Source: Carposina sasakii (lineage: Eukaryota; Arthropoda; Insecta; Lepidoptera; Carposinidae). Taken from it: 64,000 nt of DNA. How positions within the stretch are numbered: position 1 is the stretch's first letter; every line of letters begins with the position of its first letter. Below are positions 44,601 to 53,866 of the stretch, piece after piece. The stretch covers positions 3,286,001 through 3,350,000 of the forward strand of contig CP053155.1 in assembly GCA_014607495.2 (NCBI GenBank), in the 5' to 3' direction. The notes beneath the pieces were generated by a model. The model worked only from the letters and a program-made list of their open reading frames with translations. It was not told the DNA's origin and made no database searches. A program made the translations under genes and the position numbers.

Positions 44601-47505
44601 ATCGGCCCTTGGTGCTCTGCCTACCCTGTAAGGGATAAAGGCGTGATTATATGTATGTATGTATGTTAAGTCCAGTGGTTAACGGTCCAGCAAGCTGAAG
44701 TGGCAATGGGCAGGGATGTGCCCTTCCCATTGCCACTTCAGCTCGAAGAACTGATGGCCGATGGAGTCGGAAAGTATTAGAGTGTATATGTATAAGTTCT
44801 CGAGCGTCGGTTGGATGCAGGCTGCTTCCGACCGGTCGGAGTGGAGGTTGTAGGGGGAGGCCTATGTCCAACAGTGAACTTCTCAGGGCTGTAAATGATG
44901 ATGATGATGATGTATGTTAAGTATGGGCAGAAGCCAATCATCAATTTGGTTAAATCCACTACAGCATTGTGACGACTAATAGCCTAAAACAACAGGCAAT
45001 GTGAGGAGGTCCCTTGCACATAAATCCTATATTCATGGTATTAGCCTGGTATATCATCATTTCCTTGCCCTTATCGCATTATTTATGGAGTCGGTGCAAT
45101 ATGGTTTCCATCGAACCTCATATTTCCAAAGATTTGCCTGACATCAACCATCCTCGAATATAGATAAAGCTAAGCAACAATTTTAGAGAATCCGTCTTTT
45201 TCTTCTTCAGCCTATTGCAGTCCACTGCTGGACGTAGGCCTCCCCCAGGGAACGCCACAAGGCTACTGCCACAGCGGGGTTTTGCCCATAGTCACCACGC
45301 TGGGCAGGCGGGTTGGTGACCGCAGTGTGATTTTCGGACTATGTTGTCAGTAAGGGAGGCGCTGCTGCCCACCTCTCGGAAACCCTTAATCGCCTCGAAC
45401 GATACGCACGGGCAGGCAGGGGTGGTACAAACTCTACTCTGCTGGCACCACGCGGCTAAGGGAATCAGTACATGAAATAAATTTAGAGGTACAGGCCTCT
45501 GACTGGGTTCGAACCTAAGCCCTCCGACTAGAAGGTGCACGTCCATTGTATAGCCTGGTATATGCCCGGTGTAATAAGTATTATATTGAACTTCAGGTCC
45601 TGGCTCAACGAAACCGGCCATCATCACCAAGAGGAGTCTCCGTAACCTGTCGTTCACAGTGGTGGGTCCGGGAACAGCACTGAACTTCCGTCGCAGCCGG
45701 TATAACTACTACCAGATGCCTCAGATGGCACAAGATAAGGTATGCTCCACACAGCACCAGCCCGAAGTATTTTTTAGAATGGAGCGAGATCCAATTATGG
45801 CGCCTCTCCTGTTTGCTCCTAATAATATATACGTATATCTTTACCATTTAGGTGCCTCTAAGATTTGGCACCTGGAGCGACTGCTCCGTTCGCTGTATGA
45901 GCGAGCCGGCCCTGGCTCCACATCACATATACATGACTGTGTTCCCAAGAATTGCAGGATCGCGAATAAGGTCCTATGCTTACTATGGCCGAATCAGGTG
46001 TAAAATATCGTGACAAGTGACTAGCCCATCGCCTGAAAGATCGCTTTACGAAAAAAGACCATTTAAAGTGTTTCAAGTATGTAAAAAATGAAATGAAATT
46101 ATAACAAAACCAAGACTTAGTAAAAATTTTCAAAATTCACTCAAACCGATTTTTAAATGAAAAGTAAACATGGAATAGTTTGTACTTAGAAATATAAAAA
46201 TATGTAGATTTTAGTAGCTATGGTATGAAACAAAATTAGGATGTTCTTCTGTACTACATGTACCTAATTAATTTGTTACATTAATTACATATTTACATTA
46301 ACATCTATAGCTGACTTGTTACTTACCTATACATATAAATATCCATGTCAAATTCCAGGACAACGATTTCTCCAAGAAGACTCTACTGTACGTGGGCGGA
46401 TACCTGGACAGTCCGAGTTTCCCGTTCGCCTGGGTCATAGGGACCTTGTACAAGAAGCTGGGGTACAATGTGTGGTTGCTGGACACCAACAAGTTCACCA
46501 CCCAAGAATACGCCGTGTGAGTTATACGATTACAACTTAATAATAACTATTTTGCATCTTCAATTCTTCAATTAGAATATGCTTGTTTAGATGACCTTTG
46601 GATATTCCGGAAGTTCTGGTTAACCCAATTTGGGAAGAGTCATGTGTATGGTATATGTATGTTGATATTAGAACTCTTGCCGGAGATCTATTAGCAATGG
46701 TTTCTAGGTAGTATAAGATGTCCCTTGATGGATTACTAAAGAACGGAGGATTCCCTTAGTAGGGAGATTCCTTTATTATAAAAAGTGTGAAGGACCAATT
46801 TCAGTAAAAAACCTATTTGTTTTCAGAGCCGCACGCTACATGAGACCAGTTGGCAAGCACGTCAGCGAAATGCTGGCCAACCTCACCAAAGAAGGGTTAG
46901 ACCCAAAACGACTCGAGATCGTCGGCCTCAGTCTTGGAGGTCAAACCATGAGCTTCATAGCTAAGAATTTCCAGCAAATCACCGGAATGAACATATCCAG
47001 GCTAACCGGCTTGGATCCAGCTGGACCCTGCTTCAGAAACCTCGGCCCTGATGAGAGATTAGATCTATCTGATGCAGATTTCGTGGATGTGATTGACACG
47101 AATATAGATGGTTTTGGCATGGCCGCTCCGGTGGGTCATGTCAACTTCTATGTGAATGGGGGAGAGTTCCAACCGGGTGATGTTATGCTAGTACCTTGTA
47201 ACATACTCTGTAGTCACGTCAGGTCGTTCACCCTTTGGCTGTCTGCTTTAGAACATCCTGACTCCTTCATAGCTATGCAGTGCGATTCCGTGCAGCAGGC
47301 TAGAGAAAGAAACTGCTATGAGCGGACGCCATTAGTTACTAACGTTGTAGGTCCTAACACGGATAGAAGTAAACAGGGAATTTTCTATCTAGCAACGCAC
47401 AATAATTATCCGTATTATTTAGGTGCTAAAGGTTTGAAAAGGGAATACGAGATATTTAGGTCTATGCTAGTGTCGTTTAATGAGAAAAGTTTGATGAAAA
47501 TGTGA
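35534..47505 (+). CDS. Secreted pancreatic-lipase-family protein, four exons, 359 residues
   Basis: Joining 35534-35633, 45597-45739, 46359-46516 and 46827-47505 gives 1080 bases with no stop until TGA. Every junction is GT..AG with matching phase (1, 0, 2). Residues 1-16 (MRWFILSVFLPNIVFS) are a signal peptide. GYLSDCPGSTK spans the first junction. The alpha/beta-hydrolase core follows, with LLYVGGYLDSP at about 90-100, the nucleophile elbow GLSLGGQ (Ser169), GLDPAGP (Asp197) and CSHVRSF (His264), so the Ser-Asp-His triad is present. The usual oxyanion motif HGF/HGW is replaced by GGY, and VIHT by VIDT, so substrate and even activity may differ from classical lipases. Length suits insect members without the C-terminal PLAT domain. 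It probably hydrolyses acylglycerols or phospholipids outside the cell. The first intron is about 10 kb. Confidence 0.85.
35818..36010. mobile_element. Degenerate foldback MITE related to family A
   Basis: Contains cagagagggtatgttaaata at the left and aatattcccgttctgttata with ctttgtata at the right. It is shortened and diverged against the other family A copies. Confidence 0.5.
36018..36240 (+). repeat. Non-LTR/SINE family L copy with TAGATA microsatellite end
   Basis: Contains tagtagacgcccgcgactcc, gtctgcgtggactgcagaaa, gtccagccgtttctgagatt and a gatagatatagatagatag end. Confidence 0.65.
36345..36435. repeat. LINE tail fragment (ccctagctggggcaga)
   Basis: Includes ccctagctggggcagaaggc, ctccacagatctccgccatc and ggttctgagcgtcgcgtt, a conserved non-LTR tail. 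It directly follows a family G fragment (36266-36345). Confidence 0.5.
36605..36745. repeat. SINE-like family H fragment
   Basis: Contains tgtcactactaaccgaactt, ggcaccatgtggttctatcg, ctaccccgtaagggataaag and an ATGTATGTATG end. Confidence 0.7.
36747..36830 (+). repeat. LINE tail family F fragment
   Basis: Contains ggcagtagccttgcggcgta then ctgggggaggcctac; eroded at its end. Confidence 0.55.
36878..37262. mobile_element. MITE family B, copy 3 (reverse orientation)
   Basis: Reads as the reverse complement of the copies at 11317 and 21427, from tacaggatgtttttttgtgg to gacgaccaaaaatcatcctg. The same homopolymer-rich middle is present. Confidence 0.8.
37548..37860 (-). pseudogene. Non-LTR retrotransposon C-terminal fragment (WYGHVKRR region)
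   Basis: The minus strand reads MDKIRNEYIRGSL, a stop in place of Lys, then VAPITDKLRSNRLSWYGHVK, RRDERHILQRVL, GRGRPKKCWMDCVREDMR and DEWKKSTYCADPK with a stop. This is the stereotyped end of a widespread insect non-LTR retrotransposon protein. The in-frame stop and 5' truncation make it a pseudogene. The longer plus-strand frame over the same bases (37513-38004) is its antisense shadow. Confidence 0.8.
38001..38145. repeat. 29 bp tandem repeat, five exact copies
   Basis: The unit is ctaaataggacttagcagta followed by cagtattga. All five copies are identical, so the array is young or recently homogenised. Confidence 0.9.
38150..40196. other. Intronic stretch, little recognised
   Basis: A short family L start is visible near 38630 (gtgtccgcaacttcgtccgg). 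No coding exon or other element was recognised. Confidence 0.45.
40197..40275. mobile_element. Foldback MITE family A, left-end fragment
   Basis: tacagggtgtaaaaaaaggg followed by tatgttaagcgaaaagcaat; only the left arm remains and a family L repeat follows directly. Confidence 0.65.
40270..40400 (+). repeat. Non-LTR/SINE family L fragment
   Basis: Contains ccagggtgtcagctaactcc, ccagccgattttacgtgaaa and actcacaaactttcgcgttt. Confidence 0.65.
40512..40650. repeat. Interspersed repeat shared with 29668-29815
   Basis: Shares cttagtcaggtct, tttaggtttaag and gaatcgacca. The family has no evident coding content. Confidence 0.5.
40905..41075 (+). repeat. Non-LTR/SINE family L fragment, diverged
   Basis: Starts actagcggccactcgctacg and ends with gcgtgaaagagtaacaaaca then ctcacaaactttcgca. 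Confidence 0.55.
41189..41411 (-). mobile_element. SINE family I body, copy 2 (head replaced)
   Basis: Same body as 27231-27430, but where copy 1 has the tRNA-like head this copy continues into a family G tail (41421-41500). It is a truncated or chimeric insertion. Confidence 0.65.
42315..42495 (-). repeat. LINE/SINE tail family F copy
   Basis: Contains cgtcgtcagcatattgcagt, tagtcaccacgctgggcagg and cacgggaggctgcccgc. Confidence 0.7.
42572..42800 (-). mobile_element. tRNA-derived SINE family D, copy 2
   Basis: The minus strand starts gacggccgattggtctagta and carries the B box gggttcgaatcccggtag, the same body as copy 1, and a T-rich plus-strand tail. About 229 bp, close to full length. Confidence 0.8.
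42801..44390. other. Intronic stretch with a hairpin and a MITE R remnant
   Basis: The hairpin at 43633-43719 and the family R piece at 43745-43840 (ggagagtcataagagagcc, cacaggatcgcccga) are the only features recognised in AT-rich sequence. Confidence 0.5.
43633..43719. repeat. 87-nt hairpin with ~38 bp arms
   Basis: The left arm aaccttcaatcaaaatcata and onward is the complement of the right arm, apart from a 3-base insertion. The loop is aggggcat. Such perfect arms indicate a young foldback insertion or a hairpin RNA. Confidence 0.6.
44391..44668. repeat. SINE-like family H, copy 4
   Basis: Contains ttctatgctgctctgggagt, ctcttcccgggcattctgta, gggctgaccacctgtcacta and a final atgtatgtatgtatg. 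Confidence 0.7.
44670..44915 (+). repeat. RTE-like LINE 3' end with internal hairpin
   Basis: The plus strand near 44810-44890 reads GWMQAASDRSEWRL, a stop, then GEAYVQQ: the conserved C-terminus that also underlies family F, followed by (ATG)n. At 44693-44743 there are 18-bp perfect inverted arms (agctgaagtggcaatggg). It is decayed by stop codons. Confidence 0.6.
45200..45456 (-). repeat. LINE/SINE tail family F, full copy in intron 1
   Basis: Complete from ttcttcagcctattgcagtc to ctctgctggcaccacgcgg, followed directly by a SINE head piece (45463-45540; B box actgggttcgaacctaag). Confidence 0.75.
45597..45739 (+). CDS. Lipase-like gene, exon 2
   Basis: Acceptor gaacttcag|gtcctgg and donor gataag|gtatgc. 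The first two bases complete the Cys codon, giving CPGSTKPAIITKRSLRNLSF, and the exon ends at MAQDK in phase 0. A family F repeat and a SINE head end only about 57 bases before the acceptor. Confidence 0.85.
45927..46045 (+). repeat. Family G fragment in intron 2
   Basis: Contains catgactgtgttcccaagaa, ttgcaggatcgcgaata and gtgactagcccatcgcctga. The frame that runs from exon 2 into this point ends in repeat sequence and is not coding beyond 45739. Confidence 0.6.
46359..46516 (+). CDS. Lipase-like gene, exon 3
   Basis: Acceptor attccag|gacaac and donor gccgt|gtgagt. It encodes DNDFSKKTLLYVGGYLDSPS, then FPFAWVIGTLYKKLGYNVWL and LDTNKFTTQEYA, plus two bases of a Val codon. It carries the oxyanion-strand region. 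Confidence 0.88.
46827..47505 (+). CDS. Lipase-like gene, exon 4 (catalytic triad, C-terminus)
   Basis: Acceptor gttttcag|agccgcacgc. It encodes 225 residues after the split Val, including Ser, Asp and His of the triad, and ends SLMKM with TGA at 47503-47505. Third-position GC is higher than in the flanks, as expected for real coding sequence. Confidence 0.92.
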
Positions 47506-47599
47506 TATTAATTATTTTTTAAAACTGTATGTTAGTTGGAAATTGTGATTTTAGAATATTTTAAATTATTTCACACATCGCGACATCTGGTAAATTTGT

Positions 47600-47605
47600 A
47601 ATAAA
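47600..47605 (+). promoter_or_regulatory. Poly(A) signal AATAAA after the lipase-like gene
   Basis: AATAAA lies 95 bases downstream of the stop codon in AT-rich sequence, a plausible mRNA end. Confidence 0.5.
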
Positions 47606-50600
47606 TGTTAGGTAACCTCTACTAGCATGCTAGAAGGTCTATACTGTGAACGTTATGGAAGTGTACTTCACCTTTACAGCTATAGTTAGCGGTGCTTGTC
47701 ACTAGATGGCGCACCAAAACAGTGTAAGTTACTTCTTATAGATGGCGCTAAATTTACCAAAAATTTTAAAAGGGTTTTTGAGATTGGTGTTTAGGAATGA
47801 AATCTATTTATTTTGCAAGTTTCTGTGAGTCTAATATGCATCGTGGAGCTATCTTTAACAAGGACTTAAATAATACAAAAATGTCCTATTTAGGTAACTA
47901 CTTACCTACCTACCAGTTGTTAATTTTAGCCACTTTATTTTTTTATGTAAATTTTGGGTACTTAAAGGCAAAATTTTAATGGCGGTTCTAGCTTACCTTA
48001 ACATGTAGGTAGGAAATAAAACAACACTGGTTGTATGTATTATTATTATTATGGTAAATAATAAAATTTTAAATATTGCAAAGGTAAAATAATATCATGA
48101 GATAATATATGTACCTAATATTATTATTATTATAGCCACGAGGTGCCATAAAATAAAAAGATATTACAATCTTTGGGTGTTTTATTTAAAACTGGCAGCT
48201 GTTTACCTGACCATCTTTTGTTTACCTCCAATCAAAAATCCTTTCATACTCAACAAATAAAGGGTCAACATCACAATGGTTATCAAAAATCTTACATAAG
48301 AAGACCCTATTAAAAATTCTACCATATATTTTGCGGCATAGAGTTAAAATTTTATTAGCTTAAAAGTTTTTTAAACAATGTTAGAATTAGAAAAGGTCAG
48401 TTTTACAAAGAGGTTTTTTTTATAGATAGTACGCTAGAAAGGCCACCTGGCCTCATTTGAATGCGATTTGGTGACCCCACTGTGTTGTTTTGACCCTTAG
48501 ACTGAGATTACACTGAGGTAGGAAGATAATCGGAGATTGTAACGACTTACTTTTGAGATATTTAAACCCCGTGTCCCAATAGTCACATCGGGACACGGGG
48601 TTTAAATACCTGTCACAATCTACCTGGCTTTAAAGTTAAGTAAGTATGTCTAATTAAAGTTTGTTATTAACAATTAAATAATTAACAATTTAATTGCCAA
48701 ATTATTAGAAACTATAATATAATTCTTATGTTAAATGTCCTTACTAAGGACTCCTTAGCAACATTATAGATTAGGAATGATAGGTACTGCATTTTAGCAT
48801 TGTAAAGTAACTTAACACCAAGTTTTCTTTTTATATTTATAAAATTATGAAGGTGAAACGTATAAGTAGGTACAGCTTAAATAGATCAATACATATTTAT
48901 TGAATGATTTATTTATTGAAAAACAAAATCACCCAGATTTTAGATTCAATCATTACAGCTTATTGGGGGAAATAAAAAACTGTAACTTTCAATGCAAACG
49001 TAATCCATGTACTCACTATAATATAATAGTGACAAATCCATTCTGTGCTTTCTACCTCCGGTGGTATTTAATAATAACAGAATAGATGCGTTTTTATAAA
49101 TAACATTACATTTTATATCCTCCTCTAATTGTATCTTTAAATAATAATAATATAATAATAATCGTTTATTGCTTCCAAAACAAAGATAAATTGTACAAAA
49201 AATAAGATAAAATCTAAGTTACATCCATTTGCACTAAGGATCCTTTGTCCACTGCACTAGGTAAAACCTGTTACTGCAGGGTTACAATGACTTTCCTAAG
49301 CAAAATAAAATATTACCAATTTATAAAGAATGAAAATAATATGGATAATTAGGGTTTTTAATTGAAAAAAGCATATTATTATAGTTTGACCTTTAAGCGA
49401 ACGCTAAAGACATACCTATTAACTTTTCGGGATAATAGTTTAATTGACCTATTATCGTTATGTATCATACGTAGGTGACCTCAAGACGGATTTTTATGAC
49501 TGAAAATTATTATTTATTTGTTCAAAACATGGTAGGTACAATAAAATTATTATGTACCTAATACATTATTATAAATATTTTTGGAAGCTATTTCCGAAGT
49601 ATTACGTCAATGGAGTCTCGAACTTACCTATCTAATTAATGATATCAAAATTTTACGCAATTTAAGCTATTTTTTTCACGTCTATGCAAAATTTATGAAA
49701 CTTTCAATATTAATATTTTTAATTCCAATTTAAATCCGACTGAAATAAATTCAAACCTGATTCGTTAAGTGTACCTTCCGAATTCTTGATAAAATCTATT
49801 TACGAAAATAATAAAAACTTAAGTATCTACTAAAGTGGAGCATCTTTGTACTGGGTTCGTCTTATAGAAAACTATGATTAACCATATAGTCACATATTAT
49901 AATATATTTAAAATAAATTAATTCTATTCCGATTTTAAACATAAATTGTGAGCAATTTACTGGTGTAACTGACCAATTTTTTCCATCGGGAATAATTATT
50001 TTAAATCAATTTTAATATTATGCACTGTAAAACTATATTTTTATGACGATAATTAGGTAAATAAGTAGGTAATTACATACATCAATAAAATTTCTGTAGA
50101 CAATTCGGAGAGCTTAATCTACCAATTAAGGTACGAGTATCTTGATACCAAAATAGGGGCCGATTTTTCCAAAGATGAGATAGCCTATGTTCAGGATGAA
50201 TTTGACACTGCCTTTTTCGAAAGCTTGATCAAGCTAGAGACAGCATCCACTTTTATGCTTCAGAGGCTATGTGATCATTGAAAAAATATCTTAAAGCATC
50301 TCATGTTTCTATTTCAAAATACACTAGACAACATCTAACCATAAACTAACCCTTTATCTTCACCTTTTTTATCACAAAAAGAGCTTATAGCATCCTTAAT
50401 TACCCTTGTTATGCAGCCTTTAGAGCCAATAAGGGCTGTACAAAGGGTTTACGTCCTTTATGCCCTGCCATGCGTGACGCGTGATTAAGTACTGGATATA
50501 CCTAAGTTAGCTCTCTTATTAGGCTTCTAGACTTTGAAAGGGCGCATAATGAGACTTTTACATTGTGTGATCTATAGGTTTTACATGCATACCTACATAC
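47606..50600. other. Intergenic stretch downstream of the lipase-like gene
   Basis: AT-rich, with a strong hairpin at 48560-48607 and an (AAT)n run at 49138-49160. No gene recognised. Confidence 0.5.
48560..48607. repeat. Hairpin with 18 bp perfect GC-rich arms
   Basis: atttaaaccccgtgtccc and gggacacggggtttaaat flank a 12-base loop. Further out, agattgt and acaatct also pair, giving a longer interrupted stem. It lies about 1 kb after the lipase-like gene, too far for a standard terminator element. Confidence 0.65.
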
Positions 50601-50605
50601 ATAGA

Positions 50606-51175
50606 TATTCACACGGTTGTGTTCCCTAAATAGTCAGGGTAGCCAGACCTGCAATATCATGAAAAAGATCCCACAGTCACGTTTAGTTAGCATAGCGGAG
50701 ACAGATGCCAATGATCAGTGGCAAGTCTCTCGGTATTCTACAGGTATATATTTCGGGGAGTGTGCGTTGGGACTTCACGACCTAATTCCCCCAGCACCCT
50801 TCTACCACCGGACGACCAGGGAAACGTCAAAGCGACACCGGTTCACAGTTGAAGTGCCGAAAACTCGTACTAAGCGTTTTGTTTCTATATTCATAGTGCG
50901 AACGGCTATGCTGTGGAACTCCCTGCCTGAATCCCTGTTCCCCATGAACTATATAGTCTTGCGGTCTAAACCGGTTTCTTTTAGGCAAGCGCGCTCCATC
51001 TTAGACTGCAACGGTGATTACCATCAGGCGCGTTGTGGTCAAGCGCAAGTTGCTAGCTTATCGCTTGAGAGATTGCACAAGTTCCTTAGTCGACTCTTAC
51101 GATATGCACGGAAGGAGATGCAGCTTATGTATTCTAGTGAAGCCTGGCATCAGCACAGAGTACCTACACTCCTAA
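50606..51175 (+). pseudogene. Non-LTR retrotransposon C-terminal fragment with family G tail
   Basis: The reading contains FGECALGLHDLIPPAPFYHR, TTRETSKRHRFTVEVPKTRT, KRFVSIFIVRTAMLWNSLPE and SLFP, the standard C-terminal segment of Jockey/CR1-type proteins, usually followed by YNLxxFK, here diverged. Flanking sequence on both sides is family G (tgtgttccctaaatag before; cgactcttacgatatgcacg and ggaaggagatgcagcttatg after), showing that family G is the tail of this LINE group. The 190-codon frame is a fusion of repeat sequence and RT remnant, not a host gene. Confidence 0.8.
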
Positions 51176-51494
51176 ATAATTCAAGGTAGTATCTTACCTA
51201 CCTACAGGATAGCGGTAGAAAGATAGGTCTGAGGGCGTTCGTTCTGCACACTTAGTCCTGTTATACACAGGGTGGTGGTTTCGCAGCGAAAAAGAAATAA
51301 CTACAGGGTGTCTGTGAAGTCGGACATGGTGATCTTGATACTTTTCCTACGAATAATCCATTTATTTTACGTTCAGTTAAAATCAGTGTGGGTAAGCAGA
51401 GATTAGTACCGTATTGAAAGCAAATACGTAAGACTGTCATAAAAAAAATAGGTGTACCTACACCTACATGTCGATAATCAAAATTATTATCTAC

Positions 51495-51800
51495 TAGCGG
51501 ACGCCCGCAACTCCGTCCGCGTGGACTGCAGAAAAGACAGAAGAATTCAGAAGGCGCCATCTGTTGCAGACTTATGGAACGTACGATTAATAACAACAAC
51601 CAACGTTGATGATCAGTTTTTTATTAATTATTAGTTATTAAGACCATTAATTTAAATAATAACTATCCTATCATCTAAGTTGGACCAAATTACATATATA
51701 TGCCAATTTTCATGAATATCAGTTGACTCGTTTTTGAGTTTATTCGGAACATACACAGTGACACGGATTTTTTATATATTAAGAAGATAAGAAGATTATA
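51495..51800 (+). repeat. Non-LTR/SINE family L copy, diverged
   Basis: Starts actagcggacgcccgcaact, then ccgtccgcgtggactgcaga, and ends in a TATTAAGAAGAT-type run. Confidence 0.6.
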
Positions 51801-52604
51801 TTATATTAAGATAAGATAGGTGAATTATTATCCAGGACCCCAAAATAAGTATTAAAAAAATCTTGGTACATATTACACGGAGTTGCAACACTAGTGGAAA
51901 ACTTATCCGATTTCGTAGATCGAATACAATAATAAAAATTTGGCTTCATTCCTTCCAAACAAGTATTAACTGATTTTCCTCAAGTTAAAAGGCATCGTAA
52001 ACTACGAGCATAATGTAAAATTTTAATACCTTCTCCATGATCAATACTGTTGAATCTCACTACACAATCTCGTTAATAAGGAAGAGCGTACACAAGGGAT
52101 CTTTATGAAGGGGTGGCATCGCATTTCTTTTTGGAGTTCTGACATACATACACTCGTGGTGTGCTTTCGACATTTTGATGTTCTGTAATACCGAAAATGC
52201 ATCCGAAAATGTGGTTGAAGGTAAATGAAAAGATTTTCTTTGGTGGGAAATATGGTAAGTATATAGTTTAAGTAAACACAACATACCTACATGACATATT
52301 AACATGAGTATTACTACTACTTACATTACCAAAAGTGATGTCCAGCATTCCTAAAGAGCTCTTTCTCTTGAGAAGTGGTAAAAAGATATTTAATGTAAGA
52401 TTTCAAAATGTTTTAATTTGATTTTACACAATTTGCTGTGAGATCTTTTATTTTAAATTCATGTTTTAGTTTAACATTTAAAAAGGGGTTCCGTATCACC
52501 ATTTTGTAGGTTTACGTATAATTGAACAAATTACTCTGTAGTTTCCTCAGCAAATATCATCTTTCCAGCCAATAACGCATTTTTTTTTCAAATGCCTACA
52601 GTTG

Positions 52605-52740
52605 GCAACGCAGCGGGGGAGTTCGCAATATCCGGAACGGTTGGCAGCTCCACTTCCGGTCGCCATCGCTGTATCCGCCATTTTGTGATGAATCGGCGAA
52701 TCGTTTAGTGGACAGTTAAAAAATATGGATTTAGTGGTTA
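52605..52740. promoter_or_regulatory. CpG-rich promoter-like patch
   Basis: Contains ggcaacgcagcgggggagtt, cacttccggtcgccatcgct and atccgccattttgtgatgaa. CCGCCATTTTG resembles the YY1/pho-type element found near many transcription starts. No exon could be anchored to it. Confidence 0.2.
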
Positions 52741-53090
52741 GGGGGTACCTACGTGTGTAGGTACATTATAGTAAAATCAATTTTCGTCGAAAGTGGTTGG
52801 GAAGACAGAAATATGCAAATTATTATGCTAACTTTTATTAGTAAATTTATTAAGTCTCACGTGGTAAGGGGTGAACCTACCGCTGCTTTTCGGCATGAAA
52901 CTTTTTTTAGATTTTATTTTTATTATTTATAATACCCATACATCAATACATGTAATCACATTGTAGGACCAACTTTTCTAGAATAGATATTTCTTCATAA
53001 AGTTTTTTATGGAGACGTTGCGTTTAATTATAATTGAAGAAACAGCACGAACATAATTAGGGTTAACTCATGATAAGTTAATCAAATAGT

Positions 53091-53470
53091 GGATCTTTGT
53101 TACAGTCAAATAAGTCCAAGAAGACTAACACTTTTACATAATGGCCCAAAAAGCGACCGGTTACCTTGGGCCAATGCATCGCCCATCATCAGAACAAGTT
53201 TTTTCTTTAATACTAACACCATTGTTGGCGGCCAACTTACTCCAAAAAGGCCTCTATTTTTGGTCCAATAAGCCGACCGTATCACCTTGTGTGCCTTGGG
53301 CCAATGTATCGCCCATAATCTGAACAAGTTCTTTCTCTAACAGTAGCATTTTTGGCGGCTAACTTACTTCAAGAAGTCCTCTACAATTTGGTCCAACAAG
53401 ACGACCATATCACCGTAGCTTGGGCCAATGCATTGGCCATCACCTGATCAAGTTCTCTCTCTTCCAGTAT
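53091..53470. repeat. Minisatellite, period 124-130 bp, about three copies
   Basis: cttgggccaatg recurs at 53165, 53295 and 53419, with gcccat, aacaagttctttctc, ttggcggc, aacttac, ggtccaa and aagccgacc or similar in the same order each time. Copies are diverged, so this is an old tandem array. The short frames across it are chance. Confidence 0.7.
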
Positions 53471-53600
53471 AATTCTATTACCGTGGCGCCGATCTTCGTT
53501 CATTCAATTTTAGTAAAGGAATTATGTTGTTTGCCCGTGTGTCGAGGTAGGTTGCATTTTACCTTAATCTACCTATAGGTATTATTGGGTGTGTATTGTA

Positions 53601-53866
53601 TACAGGGTGTAACAAAAAGGGTATGTTAAGCGAAAAGCTATCTGAGTAGCCCACTGTAGTGAACCTATCCACAAAATTTGGGACTCGAAATCACATGTTT
53701 ATTTTTCAAGATTGTATGAAAATTCCTGAGTTATTTAAAAATTCTCCATACTATTGGGAAAAATAAACATGTGATTTCGAGTCTCAAATTTTTAGGAGAG
53801 GTCCTCTACAGTGGGCTTTTCACATAGCTTTTCGCTTAACATACCCTTTTTGTTACACCCTGTATA
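53601..53866. mobile_element. Foldback MITE family A, copy 5 (intact)
   Basis: Both ends are present: tacagggtgtaacaaaaagg and cctttttgttacaccctgta. Arms of about 110 bp are well preserved, and TA flanks each side. Confidence 0.82.

Larger units (their letters stand above)
35634..45596 (+). other. Intron 1 of the lipase-like gene (about 10 kb)
   Basis: The intron runs from GTAAGT to CAG. It contains at least a degenerate family A MITE (35818-36010), family L copies, family H copies (36605, 44391), a family B MITE (36878), a non-LTR fragment (37548), a 29-bp tandem array (38001), a family I body (41189), a family D SINE (42572) and a family F copy (45200). No other gene was recognised inside. 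Confidence 0.7.

Noticed and set aside
45659..46003. 114-codon open frame as one exon
   Set aside because: Only 45597-45739 belongs to the lipase-like gene, in phase with exons 1 and 3; the rest runs into a family G repeat.
50617..51189. 190-codon open frame as a host gene
   Set aside because: Its middle is the C-terminal end of a non-LTR retrotransposon protein and both ends are family G repeat sequence.
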